This document shows, piece after piece, positions 47,265 to 57,183 of a DNA stretch of 64,000 nt. The notes under the pieces are model-generated. The model was not told the DNA's origin and did no database searches. It saw only the letters and a program-made list of their open reading frames with translations. This DNA is from Pseudomonas parasichuanensis (GTDB taxonomy: Bacteria > Pseudomonadota > Gammaproteobacteria > Pseudomonadales > Pseudomonadaceae). Both the position numbers and the translations under genes were made by a program. Where the stretch lies: positions 157,077 through 221,076 of the forward strand of contig NZ_BQHO01000006.1 of assembly GCF_021601385.1 (NCBI RefSeq), written 5' to 3'. Each line of letters starts with the position of its first letter. The stretch's first letter is position 1.

Positions 47265-47266
47265 AC

Positions 47267-47602
47267 ATGAGCGACACGCTGAACCGCCTCGCCGAAGTGC
47301 TGGAAGAACGCAAGCACGCCGCCCCCGACAGCAGCTATGTGGCCAGCCTCTATCACAAGGGCCTGAACAAGATCCTCGAAAAGCTCGGCGAAGAGTCGAT
47401 CGAGACCATCATCGCCGCCAAGGATGCCGCTGCCAGCAAGGATTACAGCGATGTAATCTATGAGACCGCCGACCTGTGGTTTCATAGCCTGGTCATGCTC
47501 AGCGCGCTGGGCCAGCACCCGCAGGCGGTGCTCGATGAGCTGGAGCGCCGTTTCGGGCTATCCGGCCATGATGAGAAGGCGGCGCGACAGCCGTCTGCCT
47601 GA
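47267..47602 (+). CDS. hisE: Phosphoribosyl-ATP pyrophosphatase
   Basis: This is the second step of histidine synthesis, hydrolysing PR-ATP to PR-AMP. The 111-residue MazG-like helical protein has [27 protein letters not shown] and [17 protein letters not shown] with the metal-binding Glu/Asp residues. It follows hisI by two bases. Confidence 0.96.
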   Translation: MSDTLNRLAEVLEERKHAAPDSSYVASLYHKGLNKILEKLGEESIETIIAAKDAAASKDYSDVIYETADLWFHSLVMLSALGQHPQAVLDELERRFGLSGHDEKAARQPSA

Positions 47603-47608
47603 ATGATT

Positions 47609-47738
47609 GCCGGGGGCGCTGTGCGCCCCTTTCGCGGCACAAGGCCGCTCCTACACAGGGGGCAGTGTCGCCTGAATGATTCGCTGAACCCTGTAGGAGC
47701 GGCCTTGTGCCGCGAAGGGCTGCAAGGCAGCCCCCAGG
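47609..47738. repeat. REP palindrome pair
   Basis: TTCGCGGCACAAGGCCGC (left) and TGTAGGAGCGGCCTTGTGCC (right), with flanking GGGGGCGC/GCCCCC, lie between hisE and tatA. The left pair ends are in inverse order to most others here. Confidence 0.88.
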
Positions 47739-47775
47739 GCCCGATAGACCGACACACATTTTTCAGGAGTACGAA

Positions 47776-48048
47776 ATGGGTATTTTTGACTGGAAACACT
47801 GGATCGTCCTGCTGGTCGTCGTCGTGCTGGTGTTCGGCACCAAGAAGCTGAAAAACTTCGGCAGCGACCTGGGCGAGTCGATCAAGGGCTTTCGCAAGGC
47901 CATGAACGAAGAAGAAACCAAGCCGGCCGAACAGACCCCGCCGCCCGCCCAGCCCGTGCCACCGGTGCAGAACACCGCCCAGCAGGCCCAGGGCCACACC
48001 ATCGAGGGCCAGGCGCAGCCGGTCCAAGAGCCGCAGCGGAAAGACTGA
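47776..48048 (+). CDS. tatA: Sec-independent translocase subunit TatA
   Basis: The 90-residue protein has one membrane helix ([14 protein letters not shown]), the hinge [20 protein letters not shown] and a charged, Pro-rich tail. It oligomerises to form the passage for folded proteins. AGGAG lies before the ATG. It is first of tatA-tatB-tatC. Confidence 0.96.
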   Translation: MGIFDWKHWIVLLVVVVLVFGTKKLKNFGSDLGESIKGFRKAMNEEETKPAEQTPPPAQPVPPVQNTAQQAQGHTIEGQAQPVQEPQRKD

Positions 48049-48051
48049 CCC

Positions 48052-48429
48052 ATGTTCGGCATCAGTTTCAGCGAGCTGCTGCTCGTCGGCCTGGTCGCCC
48101 TGCTGGTGCTCGGCCCCGAGCGCCTGCCGGGCGCCGCGCGCACCGCAGGCCTGTGGATCGGCCGGCTCAAGCGCAGCTTCAACGCGATCAAGATGGAGGT
48201 CGAGCGCGAAATCGGCGCCGACGACATCCGCCGCCAGCTGCACAACGAGCACATCCTGCAGATGGAACAGGAAGCCAAGCGCATCCTCAATCCGCTGGCG
48301 CCGCCTGTCGCCCAACCCGGCACTGATGCATCCGCAGCCCCCGCAGCACCCGCCGCCGACGCAGCGCCGACAGCTCCTGCCGCTGCGCCGCAACCCTCCG
48401 AGCCGCCCCAAACGCCGCGAGCCCCATGA
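48052..48429 (+). CDS. tatB: Sec-independent translocase subunit TatB
   Basis: The 125-residue protein begins [20 protein letters not shown], then [19 protein letters not shown], the TatB hallmark with Glu and Pro after the helix. An amphipathic helix and an Ala/Pro tail follow. It forms the substrate-binding complex with TatC. It lies 3 nt after tatA. Confidence 0.96.
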   Translation: MFGISFSELLLVGLVALLVLGPERLPGAARTAGLWIGRLKRSFNAIKMEVEREIGADDIRRQLHNEHILQMEQEAKRILNPLAPPVAQPGTDASAAPAAPAADAAPTAPAAAPQPSEPPQTPRAP

Positions 48430-49217
48430 GCGAGAATCCGGAAAACGACCAGCCAATGCCGCTGGTTTCGCACCTGACCGAGCTGCGCACCCGCCTGTTG
48501 CGTTGCGTCGCCGCCATCTTCCTGATCTTCGCCGGGCTGTTCTCCTTCGCCCAGCAGATCTACACCCTGGTGTCGGCGCCACTGCGCGCGCACCTGCCGG
48601 CCAACGCGACGATGATCGCCACCGACGTGGCCTCGCCGTTCCTCACGCCGTTCAAGCTGACCATGATCGTCTCGCTGTTCCTGGCGATCCCGTTCATCCT
48701 CCAGCAGATCTGGGGCTTCATCGCGCCGGGGCTGTACCGCCACGAAAAACGCATCGCCATCCCGCTGCTGGTGTCGAGCATCTTCCTGTTCTACGCCGGC
48801 ATGGCCTTCGCCTACTTCCTGGTGTTCCCGCTGATCTTCGGCTTCTTCGCCAGCGCCACCCCCGAAGGCGTGTCGATGATGACCGACATCGCCAGCTACC
48901 TCGACTTCGTCATGACCTTGTTCTTCGCCTTCGGCGTGGCCTTCGAGATCCCGGTGGCCGTGGTGCTGCTGGTGTGGATCGGTGTGGTCGATGTGCAGTA
49001 CCTGAAGAAGATCCGCCCGTACGTGATCATCGGCTGCTTCGTGGTCGGCATGGTGCTGACGCCGCCGGACATCTTCTCCCAGACCCTGCTGGCCGTGCCC
49101 ATGTGGCTGTTGTTCGAGATCGGCGTGCTGTGCGGCAGCCTGATCCGCAAGCGCAGCCACGAACGCGACGAACAAAACCAAGACCACAACGACCAACCGC
49201 CTGCGACCCAACCGTGA
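48426..49217 (+). CDS. tatC: Sec-independent translocase subunit TatC
   Basis: The 263-residue protein has six membrane helices and the signal-peptide-binding N-terminal region [32 protein letters not shown] in the first cytoplasmic loop and PPDIFSQ before the last helices are conserved. It overlaps tatB by four bases (ATGA) and is followed by a coupled GTG start. Confidence 0.97.
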   Translation: MSENPENDQPMPLVSHLTELRTRLLRCVAAIFLIFAGLFSFAQQIYTLVSAPLRAHLPANATMIATDVASPFLTPFKLTMIVSLFLAIPFILQQIWGFIAPGLYRHEKRIAIPLLVSSIFLFYAGMAFAYFLVFPLIFGFFASATPEGVSMMTDIASYLDFVMTLFFAFGVAFEIPVAVVLLVWIGVVDVQYLKKIRPYVIIGCFVVGMVLTPPDIFSQTLLAVPMWLLFEIGVLCGSLIRKRSHERDEQNQDHNDQPPATQP

Positions 49218-49921
49218 ACCTGTTGCTTCTTGAAGAGGCCGACTTCGTGTCGGCCGACCGCGTCATCCTCGCCGACCGCCGTTTCACCCACATGCAGCAA
49301 ATCCACGGCGTGGCGGTGGGCGACAGCCTGCGCGTCGGGCGTATCAACGGCTTGATGGGCAAGGCCGAAGTTGTCCGCCTCGCAGGCCATGAAGCCGAGC
49401 TTCAGGTAGCTTTCGACCAGCCGCCACCGGCCAAGCTGCCGCTCACCCTGGTGCTGGCCGTGCCCCGGCCGAAAATGCTCCGCCGGCTGTTCCAGACCAT
49501 CGCCACCCTGGGCGTTCCCCGGCTGATCCTGGTCAACAGCTACAAAGTCGAGAAGAGTTTCTGGCAGACGCCGTTCCTCAACCCCGAAACGATCCGCGAA
49601 AACCTCATCCTGGGCCTGGAGCAGGCCCGCGACACGGTCTTGCCTGAGGTCATCATCGAAAAACGCTTCAAACCGTTCGTCGAAGATCGCCTGCCCGCCA
49701 TCGCTGCCGGCACCCTCGGCCTGGTCGGCCACCCCGGCCCCTACCCGGCCTGCCCGCGCGCAGTGGAAGGCCCGGTAACCCTGGCGATCGGCCCCGAAGG
49801 CGGCTGGATCCCGTATGAAGTCGACCTGCTGCACAAGGCCGGCCTGGCCCCCGTGCAATTGGGTGATCGCATCTTGCGGGTCGAGACCGCGGTTACCGCC
49901 CTGCTATCGCGAATTTTCTGA
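49214..49921 (+). CDS. RsmE-family RNA methyltransferase (second copy)
   Basis: A 235-residue SPOUT-fold protein with the RsmE signature in the C terminus ([39 protein letters not shown]). The middle differs strongly from the first copy ([36 protein letters not shown]). Its GTG start overlaps the tatC stop. Its rRNA target is unknown; the canonical RsmE is at 17050-17769, so this one may have another uridine. Confidence 0.87.
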   Translation: MNLLLLEEADFVSADRVILADRRFTHMQQIHGVAVGDSLRVGRINGLMGKAEVVRLAGHEAELQVAFDQPPPAKLPLTLVLAVPRPKMLRRLFQTIATLGVPRLILVNSYKVEKSFWQTPFLNPETIRENLILGLEQARDTVLPEVIIEKRFKPFVEDRLPAIAAGTLGLVGHPGPYPACPRAVEGPVTLAIGPEGGWIPYEVDLLHKAGLAPVQLGDRILRVETAVTALLSRIF

Positions 49922-49943
49922 CAGACGGGTCAGCTTTTGCCCA

Positions 49944-49970
49944 TCAAGTTTCCCCGACGCACGCCGATGG
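49944..49970 (+). promoter_or_regulatory. FliA (sigma28) promoter for the first chemoreceptor gene
   Basis: TCAAGTTT (49944-49951) and GCCGATGG (49963-49970) are separated by 11 bp, close to the flagellar consensus TAAAGTTT-N11-GCCGATAA. It lies 50 bp before the receptor start. Confidence 0.8.
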
Positions 49971-50020
49971 CCTTGGCAACAAAACAATAATCCGCACTGC
50001 CACGCGCCGGGGAGTCGTCT

Positions 50021-51937
50021 ATGTACCGTTGGTTTGCCCAGTCACTCGGGAATGTAAGCGTCAATCGCAAATTGGGGATCGGCTTCGGCCTGGTGCTGCT
50101 GCTCACCCTGGGTATCACCTTCACCGGGTGGATGGGCATCGACAGCGTGACCAGCCGGGGCGATAAGCTCGGTAATATCTCGGTGATCCACCAGTACACC
50201 CAGGACCTGCGCCTTGCTCGCCAGCAGTACGAGCGCAACCGCGACGAGGCCTCGGTGGCCGAGCTGGACAAAGCCCTGGCCAACCTCGAACGCCAGGTAC
50301 AGCTGATGCTCGGCCAGATCGAGCAGCCCGCCGACCGCCAGCGCCTTGACCAGCAACAGGACGCCATACGCCAATACCAACAGGCCTTTAGCGAGCTCAA
50401 GCAGGCCGGCCAGCGCCGCGAAGCCAGCCGTGGCCTGCTGGGCGACAGCGCCGACAAGGCCGCTGCGCTGATCGGCAAAGCCCAGCAGCGCCTGCTGCAG
50501 GGCGGCGATATCCAGCAATACCAACAAACGGTGGAAACCAGCGCCTTGCTGCAACAGGCGCGCTTCCAGGTGCGCGGCTACACCTACAGCGGCAAGGCCG
50601 AGTTCCAGCAGACCGCGCTCACCGCCATCGACCAGGCCATGGCCGTGCTCAAGGCCTTGCCGGCCAAGCTCCCCGCCGAGTACGCCGCCAGCCTCGACGA
50701 TGCCAGCGAAGCCCTGGCTGCCTACCGTGACGCGGTGAACCAGTTCGGCAGTGCCCAGTCCGCCAGCGAACAGGCCCTGCAGCGCATGGCCGCCCAAGGC
50801 CAGCTGCTGCTCAGCACCAGCCAGGAAATGACCCTGTCGCAGACCCAGGTCCGCGACCTGGGCACCCAACAGGCCAAGACCCTGCTCGCCGGTGCCACCG
50901 CCCTGGCCCTGCTGCTGGGTGTGCTGGCCGCATTGGCCATCACCCGGCAGATCATCGTGCCCCTGCGCCAGACCCTGACCGCTGCCGAGCGCGTGGCCAA
51001 TGGCGACCTCAGCCAGGACCTGCAGGCGGACCGGCGCGACGAGCTGGGCCAGTTGCAAGCCAGCATGCAGCGCATGACCCAGGGCCTGCGCCAGTTGATC
51101 AGCGGCATCGGCGATGGCGTGACGCAGATCGCCAGCGCCGCCGAAGAGCTGTCGGCAGTGACCGAGCAGACCAGCGCCGGGGTGAACAACCAGAAAGTCG
51201 AGACCGACCAGGTGGCCACGGCCATGAATGAGATGGCCGCCACGGTGCAGGAAGTCGCACGCAACGCCGAGCAGGCCTCGGAAGCGGCGCTGATGGCCGA
51301 CCAGCAGGCCCGCGAGGGCGACAAGGTCGTCAGCGAGGCGATCACCCAGATCGAACGCCTGGCCCATGAAGTGGAGAACTCCAGCGAGGCAATGAACCAG
51401 CTCAAGGCCGAAAGCGACAAGATCGGCAGCGTGCTCGACGTGATCAAGTCGGTCGCACAACAGACCAACCTGCTGGCACTCAATGCCGCCATCGAAGCCG
51501 CCCGTGCCGGCGAAGCCGGGCGCGGTTTCGCCGTGGTCGCCGACGAGGTGCGCAGCCTGGCCCAGCGCACCCAGCAGTCGACCGAAGAGATCGAAGCACT
51601 GATCGCCGGCCTGCAAAATGGCACCCAGCGCGTGGCCAGCGTGATGGACAGCAGCCGCAGCCTCACCGACAGCAGCGTCGAGCTGACCCGCCGCGCCGGC
51701 GGTTCGCTGGATACCATCACCCGCACCGTGTCGTCGATCCAGGCGATGAACCAGCAGATCGCCACCGCTGCCGAGCAGCAGAGTGCGGTGGCCGAGGAGA
51801 TCAACCGCAGCGTGATGAACGTACGCGATATCTCCGACCAAACCTCCGCCGCCAGTGAAGAGACCGCCAGTTCCAGCGTCGAGTTGGCACGGCTGGGCAC
51901 CCATCTGCAGGGTCTGGTCGCCAAGTTCCGGTTGTAA
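50021..51937 (+). CDS. Methyl-accepting chemotaxis protein, helical ligand domain
   Basis: The 638-residue receptor has a first membrane helix (residues 19-40, [20 protein letters not shown]) and a periplasmic all-helical domain of about 240 residues of the HBM (helical bimodular) size. A second helix (about 285-305), HAMP and a signalling domain with the tip [27 protein letters not shown] follow. Related P. putida HBM receptors sense organic acids or amines; this ligand is unknown. Confidence 0.92.
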   Translation: MYRWFAQSLGNVSVNRKLGIGFGLVLLLTLGITFTGWMGIDSVTSRGDKLGNISVIHQYTQDLRLARQQYERNRDEASVAELDKALANLERQVQLMLGQIEQPADRQRLDQQQDAIRQYQQAFSELKQAGQRREASRGLLGDSADKAAALIGKAQQRLLQGGDIQQYQQTVETSALLQQARFQVRGYTYSGKAEFQQTALTAIDQAMAVLKALPAKLPAEYAASLDDASEALAAYRDAVNQFGSAQSASEQALQRMAAQGQLLLSTSQEMTLSQTQVRDLGTQQAKTLLAGATALALLLGVLAALAITRQIIVPLRQTLTAAERVANGDLSQDLQADRRDELGQLQASMQRMTQGLRQLISGIGDGVTQIASAAEELSAVTEQTSAGVNNQKVETDQVATAMNEMAATVQEVARNAEQASEAALMADQQAREGDKVVSEAITQIERLAHEVENSSEAMNQLKAESDKIGSVLDVIKSVAQQTNLLALNAAIEAARAGEAGRGFAVVADEVRSLAQRTQQSTEEIEALIAGLQNGTQRVASVMDSSRSLTDSSVELTRRAGGSLDTITRTVSSIQAMNQQIATAAEQQSAVAEEINRSVMNVRDISDQTSAASEETASSSVELARLGTHLQGLVAKFRL

Positions 51938-51974
51938 CAGTGCTCGCGTAAATTTCGCAGGACGCTTCCAAGGT

Positions 51975-52004
51975 GAAATTTCCTAGCCTCCACTAGGAAA
52001 TTTC
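51975..52004. terminator. Perfect 12-bp inverted repeat between the two chemoreceptor genes
   Basis: GAAATTTCCTAG (51975-51986) and CTAGGAAATTTC (51993-52004) are exact complements with a CCTCCA loop. No T-run follows on the plus strand. It could end the first transcript or be a protein-binding site ahead of the second gene. Confidence 0.55.
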
Positions 52005-52020
52005 CCGCGCGATTTGCAGG

Positions 52021-52048
52021 TCCAGTCCGACCCCACTCCGGCCGATGA
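52021..52048 (+). promoter_or_regulatory. Possible FliA promoter for the second chemoreceptor gene
   Basis: GCCGATGA (52041-52048) is a good -10; the upstream TCCAGTCC (52021-52028, 12 bp spacer) is a poor -35. It lies 31 bp before the start codon. Confidence 0.45.
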
Positions 52049-52079
52049 GCACTCTGTCATCACTCACCGGAGATCCACC

Positions 52080-54032
52080 ATGCTCGGACCGCTCAACCGC
52101 CTGCTCGGCCACCTCAGCGTGCGCCTGAAACTGGCCCTCGGCTTTGCCGTGGTACTGCTGCTCACCCTGCTGACCACCCTGACCGGCTGGCAGGCCCTGA
52201 GTGATGCCATCGATCGCTCGGAGAAGCTCAGCCAGATCGCCCAGCTCAACGAGCTCAGCAAGGACCTGCGTGCCGAACGCATCACCTTCCGCGTGCTCAA
52301 CGACGATCAAAGCCGCACGCAGCTTGGCCAGACCATCACGCAGCTCGAAGCCTTGATCGAAACCATGCGCCCACGCTACCTGTCCCCGGAGAACGTGCGC
52401 CTGATCGCCGAGAAGCGCGATTACGTCGCACGCTACCGGGCCGACTTCGAAAAATTGCAGCAGGCTGTGGCCACACGCCAGCAGCAAAGCACAGCCCTGC
52501 AGCATCAAGAATCCGAGCAGGACAAGCACATCAGCGCCCTGCAAGCTGAACTGGTCAAGCGCTTGAGCCAGCTCGACCAACCGGCCGCCCAGGGCCAGGC
52601 ACTCACCCTCATCGATACACTCAACCGCCATGTGGAAATGGCCAACCAGCGCGCCGCCATCCCCGCCTACTACAGCGAACCGCTGCAAGCCTTCGAGGAT
52701 GTCGGCCAACCCGCCATGGATGCAGCGCAAGCCACGCTCGGGCAACTTGACCAGCTGGTACGGCGCCTGGGCCTGGATGAACGCCTGACCGCCCCCGTGA
52801 CTGACAGCGTGGCCCGGTACCGCGAGCAGCTGCGCCAGTACGCGCGCTCAGCGATCGCCGTGGAGCTGCTGCAAAACGACATGGAGCAGCTGGGCGACCG
52901 GATCACCACCAGCAGCCGCGAACTCAGCGACAACCAGATTGCACTGCGCGACGAACAGGCGCTGGCCTCCCGCAGCCTGATGACCAGCGTCGCCCTGCTC
53001 GCCCTGCTGATCGGCAGCTTGGCGGCCTGGCTGATCAGCCAACAGATCACCGCACCGCTGAAACAGACACTGCTCCAGGCCGAACGTATCGCCAAGGGCG
53101 ACTTGAGCCAGGCCGACGACGTCACCCGCAGCGACGACCTTGGGCAACTGCAAGGCAGCATGCGTAGCATGACCCTGAGCCTGCGCGAGTTGCTGGGCGG
53201 CATCGACCACGGCGTCAACCGCCTGTCACAAGCGGTGGACGAGCTGGCGACGGTCAGCGAGCAGACCCAGCAGCGGGTCGGCCAGCAGAAGGAAGAGACC
53301 GACCAGGTGGCCACGGCCATGAACCAGATGAGCGCCACCGTGCAGGAAGTGGCTCACAACGCCGAGCAAGCCTCCCAGGCCGCGACCACCGCTGATCATC
53401 AAGCACAGCTGGGCGACCAGGTGGTTGCCCAGGCCATCGAGCGTATCGAGCAATTGGCCGGGCAGATGGAGCACTGCCAGCAGGCCATGACCCACTTGGC
53501 GCAGGAGAGCCAGCGCATCGGCTCGATCCTCGATGTGATCAAGTCGGTGTCCGAGCAGACCAACCTGCTGGCCCTCAACGCGGCCATCGAAGCGGCCCGG
53601 GCCGGCGAGGCCGGCCGCGGTTTTGCCGTGGTGGCCGACGAAGTGCGCGGCCTGGCCCAGCGTACCCAGCAGTCGACCGAAGAGATCGAGCAACTGATCG
53701 GTAACCTGCACAGCGGCACCGAGCAGGTTATGGGCCTGCTCGACGACAGCAAGCGCCTTACCGGGCAAAGCGTCGAGCTCAGCCGCAAGGCCGGTGAAGC
53801 ACTCGGGCAGATCACCGCGACGGTCTCGACCATCCAGGGCATGAACCAGCAGATCGCTACCGCCAGCGAAGAGCAGAGTGTGGTGGCTGAGCAGATCAAC
53901 CGCAGTGTGATGAACGTGCGCGAGGTGTCGGACCAGACCAGCACGGCCAGTGAGCAGACGGCGGCGTCCAGTGTTGAGCTGGGGCAGTTGGGGCGGGAAT
54001 TGCGGGGGCTGGTGGGGCGGTTCAGCCTTTAG
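52080..54032 (+). CDS. Methyl-accepting chemotaxis protein, helical ligand domain (paralogue)
   Basis: The 650-residue receptor is laid out as its neighbour: a first helix ([20 protein letters not shown]), a periplasmic helical domain of about 260 residues, a second helix near 305-325, HAMP, and the tip [27 protein letters not shown]. The ligand domains are clearly divergent while the signalling ends are nearly identical, suggesting tandem duplication and a new ligand. ATG 52080 has GGAG upstream. Confidence 0.92.
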   Translation: MLGPLNRLLGHLSVRLKLALGFAVVLLLTLLTTLTGWQALSDAIDRSEKLSQIAQLNELSKDLRAERITFRVLNDDQSRTQLGQTITQLEALIETMRPRYLSPENVRLIAEKRDYVARYRADFEKLQQAVATRQQQSTALQHQESEQDKHISALQAELVKRLSQLDQPAAQGQALTLIDTLNRHVEMANQRAAIPAYYSEPLQAFEDVGQPAMDAAQATLGQLDQLVRRLGLDERLTAPVTDSVARYREQLRQYARSAIAVELLQNDMEQLGDRITTSSRELSDNQIALRDEQALASRSLMTSVALLALLIGSLAAWLISQQITAPLKQTLLQAERIAKGDLSQADDVTRSDDLGQLQGSMRSMTLSLRELLGGIDHGVNRLSQAVDELATVSEQTQQRVGQQKEETDQVATAMNQMSATVQEVAHNAEQASQAATTADHQAQLGDQVVAQAIERIEQLAGQMEHCQQAMTHLAQESQRIGSILDVIKSVSEQTNLLALNAAIEAARAGEAGRGFAVVADEVRGLAQRTQQSTEEIEQLIGNLHSGTEQVMGLLDDSKRLTGQSVELSRKAGEALGQITATVSTIQGMNQQIATASEEQSVVAEQINRSVMNVREVSDQTSTASEQTAASSVELGQLGRELRGLVGRFSL

Positions 54033-54062
54033 CCTTGTGGCCTGTAGCAGCTAGCACCGTCA

Positions 54063-54183
54063 CCTGTAGGAGCGGCCTTGTGCCGCGAAAGGGCCGCAAA
54101 GCGGCCCCGCGATCTATGTGGCGCCGCCAATACCGGGGGGCTGCTGTGCAGCCCTTTCGCGGCGCAAGGCCACTCCTACAGGG
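54063..54183. repeat. REP palindrome pair
   Basis: TGTAGGAGCGGCCTTGTGCC and GGCGCAAGGCCACTCCTACA with inner GGGCCGC/GCAGCCC lie between the convergent receptor and ABC-transporter genes. Confidence 0.9.
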
Positions 54184-54207
54184 TTCGTGCAAGCCTTCAG
54201 ACTGAGA

Positions 54208-54951
54208 TCACAACACCTGGCGCAGGAAGGCCTGTGCCCGTGGATCCTGGGGCGCGTCGAAGAACTGCCCTGGCGGCGAATCCTCCAGCAGCTTGCCGTG
54301 GTCGAAGAACAGCACCCGGTCCGCCACTTCACGGGCGAAGCCCATTTCGTGGGTCACGCAGACCATGGTCATGCCCTCTTGCGCGAGGGTCTTCATCACG
54401 TCCAGCACCTCGCCGACCATCTCCGGGTCGAGCGCCGAGGTGGGCTCGTCGAACAGCATCACCTTGGGTTCCATCGCCAGGGCGCGGGCAATCGCCACCC
54501 GCTGCTGCTGGCCACCGGACAGGCGCGAGGGGTACTCGTTGGCCTTCTGCGAGATACCGACCTTCTGCAACAACGCCAGGGCCTTGGCTTCACGCTCGGC
54601 CTTGCCGCGCTTGCGCACCACCTTCTGTGCCAGGCACAGGTTCTCCAGCACGGTCATGTGCGGGAACAGGTTGAAGTGCTGGAACACCATGCCGACTTCG
54701 CGGCGGTAAGCGTTGATGTCGGTTTTCGGGTCGGCCAGCTGCAGGCCGTCGATGGCCACATGGCCCTGGTCGAAATGCTCCAGGCCGTTGAGGCAGCGCA
54801 GGAAGGTCGACTTGCCCGAACCGGACGGGCCGAGCACCACCACCACTTCGCCCTTGGCGACCTGGGTGGTGACGTTGTCCACCGCACGCACCACCTGGCC
54901 GCGGGTGTCGAAGACTTTCAGCAGGTCACGGACTTCAATCACTTTGCGCAA
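54208..54951 (-). CDS. Amino-acid ABC transporter ATPase (GlnQ-like)
   Basis: The 247-residue protein has Walker [14 protein letters not shown] (about residue 37), the signature [16 protein letters not shown], Walker [17 protein letters not shown] and the H-loop [10 protein letters not shown]. It powers polar amino-acid uptake with the two genes upstream. It overlaps the permease gene by 17 bp. Confidence 0.95.
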   Translation of the reverse strand: MRKVIEVRDLLKVFDTRGQVVRAVDNVTTQVAKGEVVVVLGPSGSGKSTFLRCLNGLEHFDQGHVAIDGLQLADPKTDINAYRREVGMVFQHFNLFPHMTVLENLCLAQKVVRKRGKAEREAKALALLQKVGISQKANEYPSRLSGGQQQRVAIARALAMEPKVMLFDEPTSALDPEMVGEVLDVMKTLAQEGMTMVCVTHEMGFAREVADRVLFFDHGKLLEDSPPGQFFDAPQDPRAQAFLRQVL

Positions 54952-55897
54952 GCCTCCGCTCGAGCCGGCTGGCGATGTGCGACAGCGGCAGGTTGATCAG
55001 CAGGTACAGGCCTGCCACGCAGAACCAGATCTCGAAGGTCGAGAACGAAGTGGTGATGGCTTCGCGGCCGCTCTTGGTCAGCTCGGTGATGGCGATCACC
55101 GACACCAGCGAGGTGTCCTTGACCAGGCTGATGAACTGCCCGGCCAGCGGTGGCAGCACGCGCTTGAACGCTTGCGGCAGGATCACGTGGCGCATCGACT
55201 GGGCGCCGTTCAGGCCCAGCGAGCGTGCGGCTTCGTTCTGACCTTTGGCAATCGACTGCACGCCAGCGCGGACGATCTCGGCCACGTAAGCGCCAGTAAA
55301 CAGCGCAAGCGCGGCGACACCAGCGAACTCGCGGCTCAGATTGAGCACGGTGCCGATGAAGAAGTAGAAGATGAAGATCTGCACCAGCAGCGGCGTGCCG
55401 CGCACCAGTTCGACGTAGACCGTGGACAGGTCGCGTAGCGTGGGGTTGCTCGACAACCGGCACAACCCGGCAAACAGGCCGATCACCAGGCCCAGGGCAC
55501 CGGAGACCACCGACAGCCACAGCGTGGTCCACAGGCCCCACGCCAGCGGGCCGGCGGCCCAGTGGCGGGTGACGCCGATGGCATCGCCCTCGGCGACGTC
55601 GTCGCCACGGGCCAGCAGCATGCTGTCCTTGGCCACTTCGACCACCTGGGTGTCGCCGCTTTCATCCTTCAGGGTGACCCGGGCGTTGTCGCCGGACACC
55701 ACGATTTCCTCGACCGTGCCTGGGTTGGCGGCACGCTGGGTTTCCTCGGCCTTGTAGGCGAAGTATTGCGGAACACGGTTCCAGCGCCACTCGTAGGAAA
55801 TCATCGAGGTGGCCATGTACAGGCTGAACGCCAGGCCCACCAGGACCAGCGCGGTCAGCCCATGCCAGGGCCACTGTGCTTTCTTGTGTTTGATCAC
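54935..55897 (-). CDS. Amino-acid ABC transporter permease with periplasmic insert
   Basis: The 320-residue HisM/GlnP-type permease has a first helix (residues 14-33), then an 80-residue soluble insert ([20 protein letters not shown]), then the core of four or five helices with the EAA loop [23 protein letters not shown]. The insert lies on the periplasmic side by topology and is longer than in standard family members. Confidence 0.92.
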   Translation of the reverse strand: MIKHKKAQWPWHGLTALVLVGLAFSLYMATSMISYEWRWNRVPQYFAYKAEETQRAANPGTVEEIVVSGDNARVTLKDESGDTQVVEVAKDSMLLARGDDVAEGDAIGVTRHWAAGPLAWGLWTTLWLSVVSGALGLVIGLFAGLCRLSSNPTLRDLSTVYVELVRGTPLLVQIFIFYFFIGTVLNLSREFAGVAALALFTGAYVAEIVRAGVQSIAKGQNEAARSLGLNGAQSMRHVILPQAFKRVLPPLAGQFISLVKDTSLVSVIAITELTKSGREAITTSFSTFEIWFCVAGLYLLINLPLSHIASRLERRLAQSD

Positions 55898-55967
55898 GTG
55901 GGGTACTTCCGTAAATGCGAAACGCGCTAGGTGAGCTTGGGTGGTGGCCAGTGAGGTTGCGTAAACT

Positions 55968-56040
55968 TCTTCGCGGGTAAACCCGCTCCCACAGGCATCG
56001 CAAAACCCTGTGGGAGCGGGTTTACCCGCGAAGAGGCCGG
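55968..56040. repeat. REP palindrome pair (CGCGGGTAAACCCGC type)
   Basis: CTTCGCGGGTAAACCCGCTC and GCGGGTTTACCCGCGAAG form a tight inverted pair between the permease and binding-protein genes of one transporter, where it could lower read-through or stabilise the binding-protein mRNA. Confidence 0.92.
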
Positions 56041-56122
56041 CGAATACAGCCGCTGTCCTCGACCAACCACCCTCGGCGTCACCTGCGCGTCGGGGTCAAA
56101 GCCTGGGCTTGTGGCCTGGGCC

Positions 56123-56923
56123 TTATTCCATTTCCTTCAGCCAGTCCTTGTTCTTGAACCACTTGTCGTGGATTCGATCGTAGGTCCCGTCATGCTTGAT
56201 CTGGTGCAGGAAGTTGTTGATGAAGTTGATGCTGTCGTAGTCGCCTTTCTTCAGGCCGAAGGCCAGCGGCTCGTAGGTGAAGGGTTCTTCGAGGAACAGC
56301 AGCTTGCCGGCACCGGCCTTCTCCACCGCCACCACGTTGTAAGGGGCGTCGTAGACAAAGGCGTCGGCCTTGCCGTTGACCACGTCCATCACCGCTTCCT
56401 GCTCGTTGTCGTAGCCGTGGTACTTGGCTTTGCCGATCAGCTTCTTGGAAACCATCTCGCCGGTGGTGCCAAGCTTGGAGGTGATGCGGTACTTCTCGTT
56501 GTTCAGGTCCTTGTACGACTTGATCTCGCCTGCCAGTTCCTTGCGGATCAGCAGGGTCTGGCCGACCACGATGAAGGGTTCGCTGAAGTTCAGGCGCAGG
56601 TTGCGCTCTTGGGTCAGGGTCATGCCGCTGCCGATGAAGTCGAACTTGTCGGTGAGCAGGGCCGGGATGATGCCGTCATAGGCGGTGGAGACGGTCTCCA
56701 GCTTCACGCCCATGGACTTGGCCATGGCCTTGAGGATGTCGACTTCGAAGCCGATGATCTCGCCGCGCTTGTTGGTCATCTCGAACGGCATGTAGGTCGG
56801 GTCCATGCCGACCCGCAGGGTGCCGCGCTTGACCGCGTCGTCGATGGCGCCGGCCTGGGCGGCGGTTACCGCGATGAGCGCGGTCGCACCCACCAGCAGT
56901 CGCGACAGGTATTTCTTCATCAT
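56123..56923 (-). CDS. Amino-acid ABC transporter periplasmic binding protein
   Basis: The 266-residue family 3 binding protein has a signal peptide (YLSRLLVGATALIAVTAAQA) and a mature start GTLRVGMDPTYMPFEM. GFEVDILKAMAKSMG, FDFIGSGMTLTQERNLRLNFSEPF and DAFVYDAPYNVV follow. The first of two adjacent ATGs has AGGGGA seven bases upstream. It is first in the transporter operon, separated from the permease by a REP pair; binding proteins are usually needed in excess. Confidence 0.94.
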   Translation of the reverse strand: MMKKYLSRLLVGATALIAVTAAQAGAIDDAVKRGTLRVGMDPTYMPFEMTNKRGEIIGFEVDILKAMAKSMGVKLETVSTAYDGIIPALLTDKFDFIGSGMTLTQERNLRLNFSEPFIVVGQTLLIRKELAGEIKSYKDLNNEKYRITSKLGTTGEMVSKKLIGKAKYHGYDNEQEAVMDVVNGKADAFVYDAPYNVVAVEKAGAGKLLFLEEPFTYEPLAFGLKKGDYDSINFINNFLHQIKHDGTYDRIHDKWFKNKDWLKEME

Positions 56924-57087
56924 CACCAAGTCCCCTAGCAAGAAGTACGCAAATTTTTTTGTAGGCACGGCCTTACAGGCCGATGCGTTATGTCGGGTGG
57001 GATGCTAACGCATGCGCGGGCTGGGACCTAGGGCCGGGGGGGACTTTGTTGGCCAAAATCGAGGAGGGGCGAGGGCTTTGCCCTCGT

Positions 57088-57178
57088 TTCGCCGGCAAGC
57101 CGGCTCCCACAGGTATGGCGTTAGCCTTGACTCTGTGGGAGCTGGCTTGCCAGCGAAAGGGCCGCAAAGCGGCCCCAG
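57088..57178. repeat. REP palindrome pair
   Basis: CGCCGGCAAGCCGGCTCCCACA and TGTGGGAGCTGGCTTGCCAGCG form an inverted pair directly downstream of opgH. Confidence 0.9.
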
Positions 57179-57183
57179 CAGGC

